Assembly (NCBI GenBank): GCA_964444685.1
Contig: CAYUIG010000043.1
Span: 1-26,305, forward strand
From: CAYUIG01 sp964444685
Lineage (GTDB): Bacteria; Gemmatimonadota; Gemmatimonadetes; Longimicrobiales; RSA9
Length of the DNA stretch: 26,305 nt
Direction: 5' to 3'
In this document: in pieces, positions 13,720 through 21,910 of the stretch
Numbering within the stretch: the stretch's first letter is position 1
How the letters are laid out: each line of letters opens with the position of its first letter
Made by a program: the position numbers and the translations under genes
The notes under the pieces: generated by a model
What the model was told of the DNA's origin: nothing
What the model saw: the letters and a program-made list of their open reading frames with translations, nothing else
The model's database searches: none

Positions 13720-15504
13720 TCAATTCCTTCGTGTGACGGCGGCGGGCAGCGTCGCGCGCAGCATGGCCAGGCGTTCCTCGTAGTTGGGCCGGGCCGCCAG
13801 GTTGTGGCGTTCGTCGGGATCATCGGCGAGGTCGTACAGCTCCTCGGTGCCATCCCCGTTCCGAATGTAATGCATGCGCTGCCCGAACGCGGCGTACATG
13901 TCGCCTTTCATCGCGGGCAGCCATGCTGCGCGGTTGATCATCTTCCGCACACTCGCATGGAAGACACGCGGCCGCGGGCGAAGCAGATCCGGCCCCTGGA
14001 ACGGTGGGGATTCGACGCCCGCGAGCGCCGCGATCGTGGGCGCCATGTCCTGGAGCGTGACGGTCGTCGTGTCGCGACGCGGTGCGGCCTCGACGCGGAA
14101 GTCCACGATGAGCAGCGGCACCTCCAGGTTCTGCACGTACAGGCCGTTCCCGTGGTACAGCAGTCCGTGCTCGCCGAACTGTTCCCCGTGATCCGCGGTG
14201 ACGATCAGCACCGTATTGTTCAGCGCACCGCGTCGCTCGAGTTCCTCGATAAGTGCGCCGATGCGATCGTCGATGTAGGCGATCGCACCCAGATAGGCAT
14301 CAATCTCCATCTGGATGGCGGCGGGATCCCAGTGACGATCCTCGAGGTCCAGGTCGGGCTGGTTCTTCGCGGGGCCGAACAGCGTGTCGAATGGAGGCGG
14401 CGGCAGGTACGGGTTGTGTGCATCGAAGTAGTTCACGAACGCGAACCACGGCCGTCCCGAGTCCTCACCGCCCTCCAGCCAGTCGAGCAGCTCGCCGTTC
14501 ACGTCCTCCGCGCGCTTGAAGATCAGCGGGTGCCGGTCTCCCAATCGTCCGCGCACCTCGTTCACCGCGCGCCGCACGAGTGCGGAGCTGCGCGCCACCA
14601 TGCGCCATGAGACCGGGAACGCGTCGTAGTGGCTGTAGCCGCGATCGAGTCCGGACGCGGGCGTGGCGTACGTGAGATTGGCGACGAATCCGCCCGTACG
14701 ATACCCGTGCTCCTCGAGCACCTCGCCAATCGTTGGATGCCGGGCGTCCAGCGGCATGAGCCAGTCCGCGGACAGCTCGTCGGGCGGGCGTCCTGTGAAC
14801 ATCGATGCATGCGAAGGCAGCGTCCACGGCGAGGGCGCGTACGCGCGCTCGTACAGCGTGCCGCGGCGCGCGAGCTTTTCGAGCACCGGCGTCGTCCTCA
14901 CCTCGTACCCGTACACGCTCAGGAATCGGGCACCGACCGTGTCCAGGATGAGCAGCAGGATGTTGGGTGATTCCGGGTCGGCCGGTGGCAGCGACGCGGT
15001 AGCCAGCGATTCCCGGCCCCACTGCTGCGCGTGCACGCCGGCGGCGAGAACGACGAGCGCAGCGGCGGCGGGGAGCGCGAGCCGTCGCGCGCGCAGCGCG
15101 ATGCTGTCGACCCCGCCCGCCGCCATGCGAGCCGTTTGCGAGGAGAGACCGAGACCGAAGATGGTCGCGGCCGCCCAGTGCACCTTGGGAAGGAAGAGCC
15201 ACGCGTCGATCACGGTGAGCAGCGTCACGACGCCGATCCATGCGGGCAGCCGCCAGCGCGCGAAGCGGCCGCGGAACACGAGCCCGACCAGCAGGGCGGC
15301 CGCAGCGAAAAGCAGCACGTAGGCGAGCGGCGCCATCCACAGGACGTGGGCATCGGTGACGAGCACCTGCCCCGTGAACTTCTGCGCAGGGTAGCGGAGG
15401 ACGGCCTGCACCACACCCACGGCCGTGCCAAGGCACAGGGCCAGCCGCAGCAGATCCGCCGTCGTGACGGTAGGCGCCGCCCGGATGCGCTCGCGGCCGT
15501 TCAA
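13720..15504 (-). CDS. Membrane-anchored sulfatase-like hydrolase/phosphotransferase
   Basis: 594 residues starting at TTG 15504 with GGAGGG (15511-15516) six bases upstream. The first 165 residues hold about four to five hydrophobic segments (for example ALCLGTAVGVVQAVL, WMAPLAYVLLFAAAALLVGL, WIGVVTLLTVIDAWLF). The alkaline-phosphatase-fold domain follows: NILLLILDTVGA (metal Asp), the nucleophile region SPWTLPSHASMFTG, and the late metal site TADHGEQFGEHGL. The usual sulfatase Cys/Ser-x-Pro-x-Arg formylglycine motif is absent; Thr228 sits where LtaS and phosphoethanolamine-transferase relatives have their nucleophile. The C-terminal ELYDLADDPDERHNLA is typical of sulfatases. Function could be extracytoplasmic phospho- or sulfo-ester transfer; substrate is unknown. 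Confidence 0.88.
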   Translation of the reverse strand: MNGRERIRAAPTVTTADLLRLALCLGTAVGVVQAVLRYPAQKFTGQVLVTDAHVLWMAPLAYVLLFAAAALLVGLVFRGRFARWRLPAWIGVVTLLTVIDAWLFLPKVHWAAATIFGLGLSSQTARMAAGGVDSIALRARRLALPAAAALVVLAAGVHAQQWGRESLATASLPPADPESPNILLLILDTVGARFLSVYGYEVRTTPVLEKLARRGTLYERAYAPSPWTLPSHASMFTGRPPDELSADWLMPLDARHPTIGEVLEEHGYRTGGFVANLTYATPASGLDRGYSHYDAFPVSWRMVARSSALVRRAVNEVRGRLGDRHPLIFKRAEDVNGELLDWLEGGEDSGRPWFAFVNYFDAHNPYLPPPPFDTLFGPAKNQPDLDLEDRHWDPAAIQMEIDAYLGAIAYIDDRIGALIEELERRGALNNTVLIVTADHGEQFGEHGLLYHGNGLYVQNLEVPLLIVDFRVEAAPRRDTTTVTLQDMAPTIAALAGVESPPFQGPDLLRPRPRVFHASVRKMINRAAWLPAMKGDMYAAFGQRMHYIRNGDGTEELYDLADDPDERHNLAARPNYEERLAMLRATLPAAVTRRN

Positions 15505-15510
15505 GCCCTA

Positions 15511-15516
15511 CCCTCC
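15511..15516 (-). promoter_or_regulatory. Shine-Dalgarno GGAGGG supporting the TTG start of the sulfatase-like gene
   Basis: On the minus strand GGAGGG lies six bases before TTG 15504 and immediately next to the HIT-protein stop (TAG, 15520-15518), which argues for TTG initiation and a shared transcript. Confidence 0.65.
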
Positions 15517-15517
15517 A

Positions 15518-15961
15518 CTACGTTCCGTGGCGATGTGCCTGAATGGCGCGGCCGATGCGCGCGGCGGTGATGTCGAGCTGCGAGCGCATGGGCACCGCGG
15601 CATCGTGAGCCGGCAGCTGAAGGGCGAAGGTCTCGCCTTCCTGGACGGGGATGAGGTGCCAGTGGAAGTGCGGCACATCCTGGCCGCCGGCGCGCCCATT
15701 GGCAGAAAAGACGTTGATGGCGGCCGCGCCGGTGGCGGCGCGGATTCCGGGCGCGATCCGGCGCGCGACCGCAATGCAGTGCAGCGCGATGTCGTCCGGG
15801 AGATCGAACAGTGTTTCGTGGTGCTGCTTCGGCACGACCAGCGTGTGGCCGGTGCTTACGGGCTGGATGTCGAGGAACGCGAGCGCGCGGTCATCCTCAT
15901 AGACCAGGCTCACCATCTCTTCCCCGCCAATGATCCTGCAGAAGACGCACTGGTCCTGCAC
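15518..15961 (-). CDS. HIT-family nucleotide-binding hydrolase
   Basis: 147 residues from GTG 15961; GGGAGGGT (15965-15972) lies a few bases upstream and fixes this start over a longer frame. The N-terminus QCVFCRIIGGEE has the CxxC zinc-site seen in many HIT proteins. VYEDDRALAFLDIQPVSTGH and TLVVPKQHHETLFDLP are the family core, and the histidine triad is PHFHWHLIP with H98-x-H100-x-H102. HIT proteins of this type (Hint/HinT group) hydrolyse adenosine phosphoramidates or bind nucleotides. It is the first gene of the operon that continues to the sulfatase-like gene (13 bp gap). The divergent neighbour is the V4R-like gene; promoters for both must lie in 15962-16091. Confidence 0.93.
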   Translation of the reverse strand: MQDQCVFCRIIGGEEMVSLVYEDDRALAFLDIQPVSTGHTLVVPKQHHETLFDLPDDIALHCIAVARRIAPGIRAATGAAAINVFSANGRAGGQDVPHFHWHLIPVQEGETFALQLPAHDAAVPMRSQLDITAARIGRAIQAHRHGT

Positions 15962-16091
15962 ATCACCCTCCCGGTCCGCTGTAGGTCCTGCGAATATCCG
16001 CACCGACAACGGATGGCGCCAGCCGCCCGTTGCCGCCACGCCCGGAACTCCCGACATTCAGGCCAGTGGTCTCCCCTGCGTCCCGATGGTG

Positions 16092-16724
16092 ATGTCCGCA
16101 ACCGTGCGTGAACCGGAGCCGATCGAAGGCTGGGTCGCTCCCGTCCTTCCTCTCGCCCTCCTCGAGGCCGTGCAGGCGCACGACCGCCCGGAAGAGGTGC
16201 TCGAGGAAGATGACCCCATGCTGAACCTGCCGGGCCGGCTCGGCCTGACGGGTGTGGTGTTCACACAGATCCGCCGCTACGAGGCGGCCGTCCGGGAAAA
16301 CCGTCGCGTCCCGCTCTCCGAGGCCGTCAGCCTCCTCGCGCTCGTGCAGCGGCGGCCGGACGCCGAAGCCATCTTCCGCGAGAGCGGGCAACGCATCACC
16401 CGGGCCAGAATCCGTCCGCCCCGGAAACTCGCGCGCTTCCTGCCCGGTGCCCTGCGGATGCGGCGGCTGCGCGGTGCGGCCCGCCGGCTTCTGCGCGGAC
16501 TCGGCGGCGAAGGCGAGGTCGAGGTGCGCGGGACGCGCAGCGAGCCCCTGATCGTGCGGATGACGAGGTCGCCCACGGCCCGCGGCGGAGAGGACGCGTG
16601 CGCGGTGTTCTCGGGAGCGCTCGACGAGCTGATCCGCATCCACGGCGCAACGATTACCGCGATCGTGCACACCCACTGCACCACACGCGGCGACGGATCG
16701 TGCGAGTGGCGCGCCGGCCGCTGA
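16092..16724 (+). CDS. Probable V4R-like (4-vinyl-reductase-type small-molecule-binding) protein
   Basis: About 210 residues; starts at ATG 16092 or 16086 (the frame is open further upstream but non-homologous-looking). No signal or membrane span. The C-terminal third has a pattern seen in V4R and heme-NO-binding-like domains: EDACAVFSGALDELIRIHGA, then a strand, then HTHCTTRGDGSCEWR, with a conserved-looking Cys and the GDxxCxW end. The middle is Arg-rich (RPPRKLARFLPGALRMRRLR). These domains bind small ligands or hydrocarbons/heme and often act as sensors. The family call rests on the C-terminal pattern only. It converges on the sugar-dehydrogenase gene with a 1-bp gap. Confidence 0.5.
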   Translation: MSATVREPEPIEGWVAPVLPLALLEAVQAHDRPEEVLEEDDPMLNLPGRLGLTGVVFTQIRRYEAAVRENRRVPLSEAVSLLALVQRRPDAEAIFRESGQRITRARIRPPRKLARFLPGALRMRRLRGAARRLLRGLGGEGEVEVRGTRSEPLIVRMTRSPTARGGEDACAVFSGALDELIRIHGATITAIVHTHCTTRGDGSCEWRAGR

Positions 16725-16725
16725 C

Positions 16726-18618
16726 CTAACGAATCTCCCGCAGATACGCGATCACGGCCGCCCGGTCCTGCGCATCGGCGAGGCCCGTAAACGCCATGGC
16801 CGTCCCGGGCGCATAGGCGGCCGGATTGCGCAGGAACTCGTCCAGCCGTTCGACGCTCCACTGGCCGCCCAGTGAGCGCAGCGCGGGGGAATAGTCGAAA
16901 TCACCGAGCGCCGCGACGTTACGGCCGACGAGACCTCGCAGGGAAGGACCCAGCCTGCCCGAGCGCTGATCGACGTTGGTGTTGTGGCAGCCCGCGCACT
17001 GCGAGAACAGCTCCTCGCCGCGGTTCGCCGCTTCCATCGCCGCGATCGCGACCATGTCACCCGTGTCCGTCCACAACCACACGCTGCCATCGGGTCCTGC
17101 CGCGATGTCGCGCACGCGCCGCCCGATCTGCATGGACTCCACGAACTCCACCCGGTCCCCGTCGAGCGCGACGCGATAGACGGCCTGTTCGCGGAGCGAG
17201 GCCACGAGCAGGTCCCCGCGCCAGTTGCCCAGCCTGTGGGAGTCGGAGCGCACGACGAACAGGCGCGCAGCACCGATCGAAGGCACCCACGCGTGCGCCG
17301 GTGGAATGAGATCGGTGCGCGACGTATCGAGCACCGGCCAGGTGCGCCGGCCGTAGTCGGTTCCGAAGGTGGCGTACGGCCAGCCGTAGTTGCCGCCCGG
17401 GATCAACAGGTTCAGCTCGTCGCCCCCCTGCGGTCCGTGGTCCGTGGCCCAGATGCGGCCGTTGTCGTCCACGACCAGGCCCTGCGGATTCCGCATCCCG
17501 ACCGCGAGGATTTCACGCGCGCCTGAGTCCAGATCCAGCACGAAGGTGCGGCCGTAATCAGCGCTGTCCGACTGCGCGAGGATCGTCGTCTCGTTCCAGC
17601 CGTCGAATCCCTGATCGCCGACCGTCATCAACAGCCTGCCGGGCGCGAGCCACGCGAGTTCGCCGCCGGACTCGAGCTTCACGCCGGGTGGCAGCCGCGA
17701 TTCCGGCGTCGACAGCGGCAGGCAGGGCGCCGTCTCGAACAGGGGCGTCCATGCGTCCCCACGCGGCGTCAGATCCCGAGCGAGCGGCAGGATCGAGAGC
17801 CGCGTGACGAAGCAGGATCCCTCGGCTTTCCAGTAGTGGTGGGATGCGAACAGCTCGATTCCTTCCGACGTTTCGCGGCTCGTGAGGTCGAGTGCACGGA
17901 ATGTGGGGCGGCGCGCGTCCGCAGGCGCACCGCGCTCGAACGCCTCCATGTTCAGCGGAGAGGGTATCGGCAGCAGGCCGACGGCGATTGAATCCGCGGC
18001 CACCGGCACGATGCCGTAGAACCCGCCCTCGCCGGTCATCCGTACCCAGCGATCGCCGACGCGCGCGAAGCCACCGCCACGCCGCCCCTCCGGGACCAGC
18101 CCGTTGTGATACGTGATGACGATGCCCTGATGCGCTGTCGAGGACGTGCGGGATTCGCGCGCCGGCGTTGCATTGGATGCGAGCAGAGCATCCATCGCGA
18201 AGAGCAGGATGACACCGGCGCCGATCAGCGCATTGAACACCGAGCGAAGCGGTGAGCGCAGGACGAGTCCGAGGAAGACGATGACCGCGGACAGCAGCGC
18301 CGCCACCGCCATCACGCCGCGCGCGATGGGTACGGCGAGCACGATGCCGAGCACGAGGTAGAATCCAGCGAAGCCTGCAATGATGCCGACGGCGGTCGCG
18401 AGCAGGGCCGAGCGCACGAGTCGGTAGAGGAAAACTGCGACGAGCACGGCGACGATGTACGCAGCGGCGAGTCCGAGCGCACCGAGCAGGCGCTCCTCGT
18501 TGACCGTCCACAACGATTGGCGCAGCCACAGCCGCGTGGGTGCGAGCAGTACGAGGAACAGGCCGAGGGCCCACCCGATTCCGCCCGCTCGTTCCGTGGC
18601 CGGTGCGCCCGAGCTCAT
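16726..18618 (-). CDS. Membrane-anchored sugar (sorbosone/PQQ-type) dehydrogenase fused to cytochrome c
   Basis: 630 residues. The first 145 residues have four to five membrane helices (GWALGLFLVLLAP; AYIVAVLVAVFLY; AVGIIAGFAGFYLVLGIVLAVPI; VMAVAALLSAVIVFLGLVL; ALIGAGVILLFAMDALLA). A six-bladed beta-propeller of the glucose/sorbosone dehydrogenase type follows: GGELAWLAPGRLLMTVGDQG, ILAVGMRNPQGLVVDDNG, WATDHGPQGGDELNLL, GGNYGWPYATFG. The C-terminal c-type cytochrome has CAGCH (C541, C544, H545) and a likely Met ligand in GTAMAFTGL. The fusion would oxidise an aldose or aldehyde outside the cytoplasm and pass electrons to its own heme. PQQ binding is inferred; no pqq genes are in the window. 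AGGAA precedes ATG 18618. The stop is one base from a convergent gene. Confidence 0.88.
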   Translation of the reverse strand: MSSGAPATERAGGIGWALGLFLVLLAPTRLWLRQSLWTVNEERLLGALGLAAAYIVAVLVAVFLYRLVRSALLATAVGIIAGFAGFYLVLGIVLAVPIARGVMAVAALLSAVIVFLGLVLRSPLRSVFNALIGAGVILLFAMDALLASNATPARESRTSSTAHQGIVITYHNGLVPEGRRGGGFARVGDRWVRMTGEGGFYGIVPVAADSIAVGLLPIPSPLNMEAFERGAPADARRPTFRALDLTSRETSEGIELFASHHYWKAEGSCFVTRLSILPLARDLTPRGDAWTPLFETAPCLPLSTPESRLPPGVKLESGGELAWLAPGRLLMTVGDQGFDGWNETTILAQSDSADYGRTFVLDLDSGAREILAVGMRNPQGLVVDDNGRIWATDHGPQGGDELNLLIPGGNYGWPYATFGTDYGRRTWPVLDTSRTDLIPPAHAWVPSIGAARLFVVRSDSHRLGNWRGDLLVASLREQAVYRVALDGDRVEFVESMQIGRRVRDIAAGPDGSVWLWTDTGDMVAIAAMEAANRGEELFSQCAGCHNTNVDQRSGRLGPSLRGLVGRNVAALGDFDYSPALRSLGGQWSVERLDEFLRNPAAYAPGTAMAFTGLADAQDRAAVIAYLREIR

Positions 18619-18671
18619 GTCGTTCCTGAGTGGAACCGGGAAGGTCAGAAAAAACCCGTGCGATAGATAGG

Positions 18672-18690
18672 CGCGACCCTGTCCGGTCGC
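18672..18690 (-). terminator. Stem-loop after the DHH gene with a distant T-run
   Basis: GCGACC-CTGTCC-GGTCGC is a perfect 6-bp stem (18673-18690). On the minus strand it follows the DHH stop (18701) and about 20 bases later a run of six Ts occurs. It lies in the 82-bp gap before the next minus-strand gene, so it could attenuate or terminate the ftsH-DHH transcript. The stem-to-T spacing is too long for a classic terminator. Confidence 0.35.
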
Positions 18691-18700
18691 AAGGAGCGCG

Positions 18701-19846
18701 CTACTCGTCCTCTTCTGCGGCAGTCTGGATCCCGGCTGCGCGCAGCAGCCGCGAACGGATCTGCTGGTTGAACGCTTCCCACTTCATGCGCATCTGCTCG
18801 GGATCCGTCGAGCCCTCGAGGAAGCCGACGGGAATCTCGAAGCCGCCGGCACCGCTGCGGCCACCGCCGTAGTAGCGGCCGCGCGCGTCGCTGCCGAGTG
18901 CGGCCTTGAGGAACTGGTCGACATCGAGTGTGAGCCGTGACGTGCGCACGCTCCCCACCACCACCTCGCGCTCCCCCTCGCCTTGCAGGATGCCGTACAC
19001 GATCGCGGTCGTGACATTTTCCTCGGTGAGCAGGAAGTCGGTGGCCTGGGGGATCGCGTCGCGGTCCGCGGCGCGCAGGTAACCCACACCCGCGATCGAG
19101 AACCCGCCCTTCACCAGCCGATCCGTGAGTGCGACGCGAATGACCTCCATCGTCCCGCGCGAGCGCTGCACGCGCAAAATCTTCTCGACCAGATCCGGAT
19201 CCTGGAACCGGCTCAGGTACTCCGCAGCCGCGTGCTCCTCGGGGCCGGCGCGGATGAAGCCGTTCGTCTCGCTGCGCAGCGCGTGCATCAGTGCGGTCGC
19301 GAGCTTGACGTGTGCGGGATTGTCGGCCGCGAGCGTGAGCAGCTCGCCGCTCTGCAGGTAGTCGGCGAAGATCGTTGCTGCGGCACCGATGGGCCGGATG
19401 TCCGTGAATTCCGCCTCGAGCAGCGCCTGCGGCGAGTGGTGGTCGATGACGGCCAGCACGGGCAGTCCCGCACGCACGAAGCGGTCGGTCAGGCGCGTGG
19501 TCGTGCCCTGGTTGTCGATGAACACTGCGCCATCGAAGCGGTCGAGCGGCAGCCCCTCCGTGTAGCGCGTGAGGTCGATCTCGAGCACGTGCACGAGCGC
19601 CAGGTTCTCCTGATGGCTGATGCGTCCTTCGTACAGGATCTCGGCGCTGATGTCGAACGGCCGCGCGATCGCGCGATAGGCGAGAGCCGCCGCGATGGCA
19701 TCGGGGTCGGGATAGTCCTGCAGCGCGATGACGTGGTCCTCGCCGCGATGACGCTCGAAGAACGTCACGAGATCGCGGGCCTTCTCCACGACGCCGAAGT
19801 GAGGCGTCGCCGATTCACGTGCAGACATGGTGGCGCGCCCGCTCAT
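18701..19846 (-). CDS. DHH-family phosphoesterase (NrnA/Pap-like)
   Basis: 381 residues from ATG 19846; the TGATG junction with the ftsH stop favours this start, though ATG 19828 is possible. The DHH core is seen: HVIALQDYPDPDAIAAALAY (motif I), GAVFIDNQG (motif II), VLAVIDHHS (the DHH itself), and SETNGF (motif IV, usually with Asp). The C-terminal DHHA1 nucleic-acid-binding domain ends with GGGRSGAGGFEIPVGF, where the common His after GGG is Arg. Relatives include nanoRNase/PAP phosphatase NrnA and cyclic-dinucleotide phosphodiesterases; which activity is present is unclear. Coupling with ftsH suggests constant co-expression. Sequence departs slightly from the textbook motif IV (D to E), seen directly. 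Confidence 0.88.
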   Translation of the reverse strand: MSGRATMSARESATPHFGVVEKARDLVTFFERHRGEDHVIALQDYPDPDAIAAALAYRAIARPFDISAEILYEGRISHQENLALVHVLEIDLTRYTEGLPLDRFDGAVFIDNQGTTTRLTDRFVRAGLPVLAVIDHHSPQALLEAEFTDIRPIGAAATIFADYLQSGELLTLAADNPAHVKLATALMHALRSETNGFIRAGPEEHAAAEYLSRFQDPDLVEKILRVQRSRGTMEVIRVALTDRLVKGGFSIAGVGYLRAADRDAIPQATDFLLTEENVTTAIVYGILQGEGEREVVVGSVRTSRLTLDVDQFLKAALGSDARGRYYGGGRSGAGGFEIPVGFLEGSTDPEQMRMKWEAFNQQIRSRLLRAAGIQTAAEEDE

Positions 19847-21810
19847 CACCAGCTCGCCGCGCGCCGCGGCACGTGCCCGACCTCCGGCCGGTCCTGGTCT
19901 TCCGACTGGCGTGCGGGCGTGCCGAGCAGCGCGCGCAGCTGCTCGCGATCGACTTCCTCCTTGTCGAGCAGCATGCGCGCGAGACTCGTCAGCACTTCGC
20001 GCTCGCCCGACAGGATGGTGCGCGCGCGCTCGTGCGCCTCCACGATGATGCGGCGCACCTCCGCATCGATGAGCTCGGCGGTCGCCTCGCTGTACTGGTG
20101 GCGCGAGAAGTCGTCCGGCGTCTGGAGGAACGTCGACGGCTCGGGCCGCAGCGCGACGGGCCCGACTTCGTCGGACATGCCGAGCTGCGTGACCATCCGG
20201 CGCGCGAGATCGGTCGCGCGCTCGAGGTCGTTGCCGGCGCCGGTCGAGATCTCGTCGAACGCGATCTCCTCCGCGGCGCGCCCGCCGAGCAGCACGGCCA
20301 GCCTGTCCTCCAGCTCACCGCGCTGAACGAGATAGCGGTCGCCCTCGGGCAGCTGCTGCGTGTAGCCGAGCGCCGCGACGCCCCGCGGGATGATCGAGAT
20401 GCGGTGGACCGGGTCGGCGTGCGGGCACCGCTCCGCCACGATCGCATGGCCGGCCTCGTGGTAGGCGACGATTTCCCGTTCACGATCCTGGATCAGCCGG
20501 CTGCGCTTCTCCAGCCCGGCTACGACGCGGTCGATCGCTGCCTCGACGTCCACCATCTCGACGTCGTCCTTGTCCGCGCGCGCCGCGAGCAGCGCCGCTT
20601 CGTTCAGCACATTGGCGAGGTCGGCACCGACGAAGCCGGGCGTGCGACGCGCGATCACGCCGAGATCGACATCGTCGCTCAGGCGGATGTTCTTCGCGTG
20701 CACGTTCAGGATATCTTCCCGGCCCTTCATGTCCGGCCGGTCCACCAGCACCTGGCGGTCGAAGCGTCCGGGGCGGAGCAGCGCCTGGTCGAGGATCTCC
20801 GGCCGGTTCGTCGCGGACATGATGATCACGCCGCGGCGCGGGTCGAAGCCGTCCATCTCGACGAGGAGCTGGTTCAGCGTCTGCTCGCGCTCGTCGTGGC
20901 CGCCCATCGTGCCACCCATACCGCGCGCCTTGCCCAGCGCGTCCAGCTCATCGATGAATACGATGCATGGCGCGTTCAGCTTCGCCTGCTCGAACAGGTC
21001 GCGCACGCGCGATGCGCCGACACCGACGAACATCTCGACGAACTCGGAGCCGTTGATCGAGAAGAACGTCACACCGGCCTCACCCGCCACCGCGCGTGCC
21101 AGCAATGTCTTGCCCGTGCCGGGCGGCCCGACGAGCAACACGCCCTTCGGGATCTTCGCGCCGAGGCGCGCGAACTTGACGGGCGTCTTCAGGAACTCGA
21201 CGACCTCCATGAGCTCCGTCTTCGCTTCGTCGGCGCCGGCGACATCGTCGAACGTCACCCCCGTGCCGTCCTCACCTACGATGCGCGCGCGGTTGCGGCC
21301 CACGGTCATGACGCCCTGCGCGGGGTTGATGCGGCGCAGCATCCAGAACCAGAAGAGGATCAGCAGGCCGATGGGCAGGAGCCAGCCGAGCATCGGCACG
21401 AGCCAGCCGTCCGTCGTGCCGTCGTACTCGACACCGCGCTCCTCGAGCAGCGGCACGAGCGACTCGTCCTCCGTCACGCGCGTGGCGGACCACAGCTCCG
21501 GTGCCGCGTCCGCCTGCACGAGTGAATCGATCGGGATCGCGGTGATGGTCTGTGTGCCGATCGTCACCCGCTCGACCTGCCCCGCCTCGATGCGCGCCTT
21601 CAATTCGCTGTACGGGATCTGTCGGCTCGATGAACGGCCGAGCAGCCAGTTGAGCATGAGCAGGCCGCCCAGCACGACGAGGAAGTAGAAGATGGAGAAG
21701 CGGGTACGCCGCCCACCGAGGATGGTCGGCCCGCCCCTTCGATCCCCCGTGTCCCCGCGCCGCTCACGGGCGCGCCGGTCCTGCGCCGCACCGCGGCGAT
21801 CCGGTTCCAT
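19846..21810 (-). CDS. ftsH: ATP-dependent zinc metalloprotease FtsH
   Basis: 654 residues from ATG 21810. Membrane helix about residues 37-55 (FSIFYFLVVLGGLLMLNWLL), the FtsH extracellular domain, a second helix about 136-156 (MLGWLLPIGLLILFWFWML), then the AAA domain: GPPGTGKT (Walker A), CIVFIDELDALGKARG (Walker B) and the second region of homology with NRPEILDQALLRPGRFDR. The peptidase has HEAGH (His451, Glu452, His455). All catalytic motifs are intact. It degrades misfolded or regulatory membrane proteins. Because the frame is open upstream of 21810, the start relies on family length; no strong Shine-Dalgarno is seen. The 199-bp divergent region to the threonine-dehydratase gene contains an inverted heptad repeat. 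Confidence 0.97.
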   Translation of the reverse strand: MEPDRRGAAQDRRARERRGDTGDRRGGPTILGGRRTRFSIFYFLVVLGGLLMLNWLLGRSSSRQIPYSELKARIEAGQVERVTIGTQTITAIPIDSLVQADAAPELWSATRVTEDESLVPLLEERGVEYDGTTDGWLVPMLGWLLPIGLLILFWFWMLRRINPAQGVMTVGRNRARIVGEDGTGVTFDDVAGADEAKTELMEVVEFLKTPVKFARLGAKIPKGVLLVGPPGTGKTLLARAVAGEAGVTFFSINGSEFVEMFVGVGASRVRDLFEQAKLNAPCIVFIDELDALGKARGMGGTMGGHDEREQTLNQLLVEMDGFDPRRGVIIMSATNRPEILDQALLRPGRFDRQVLVDRPDMKGREDILNVHAKNIRLSDDVDLGVIARRTPGFVGADLANVLNEAALLAARADKDDVEMVDVEAAIDRVVAGLEKRSRLIQDREREIVAYHEAGHAIVAERCPHADPVHRISIIPRGVAALGYTQQLPEGDRYLVQRGELEDRLAVLLGGRAAEEIAFDEISTGAGNDLERATDLARRMVTQLGMSDEVGPVALRPEPSTFLQTPDDFSRHQYSEATAELIDAEVRRIIVEAHERARTILSGEREVLTSLARMLLDKEEVDREQLRALLGTPARQSEDQDRPEVGHVPRRAASW

Positions 21811-21910
21811 GACCGCCCGGGGTGGCAAGGAACGTACCCTGTGGGTTGCCGCTTGCCATGGGGCGGCAACCCATCGCTCGGTTGCCGCGGTGCCTGAGTG
21901 AACCCAGAAT

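Noticed and set aside
12317..13783. A 488-codon plus-strand frame opposite the E1-alpha and DUF971 genes
   Set aside because: Antisense shadow; the minus-strand proteins have intact catalytic motifs.
15930..16091. N-terminal extension of the V4R-like gene back to 15930
   Set aside because: The extension overlaps the divergent HIT-protein start and its ribosome-binding site, and the residues are unlike a folded domain.
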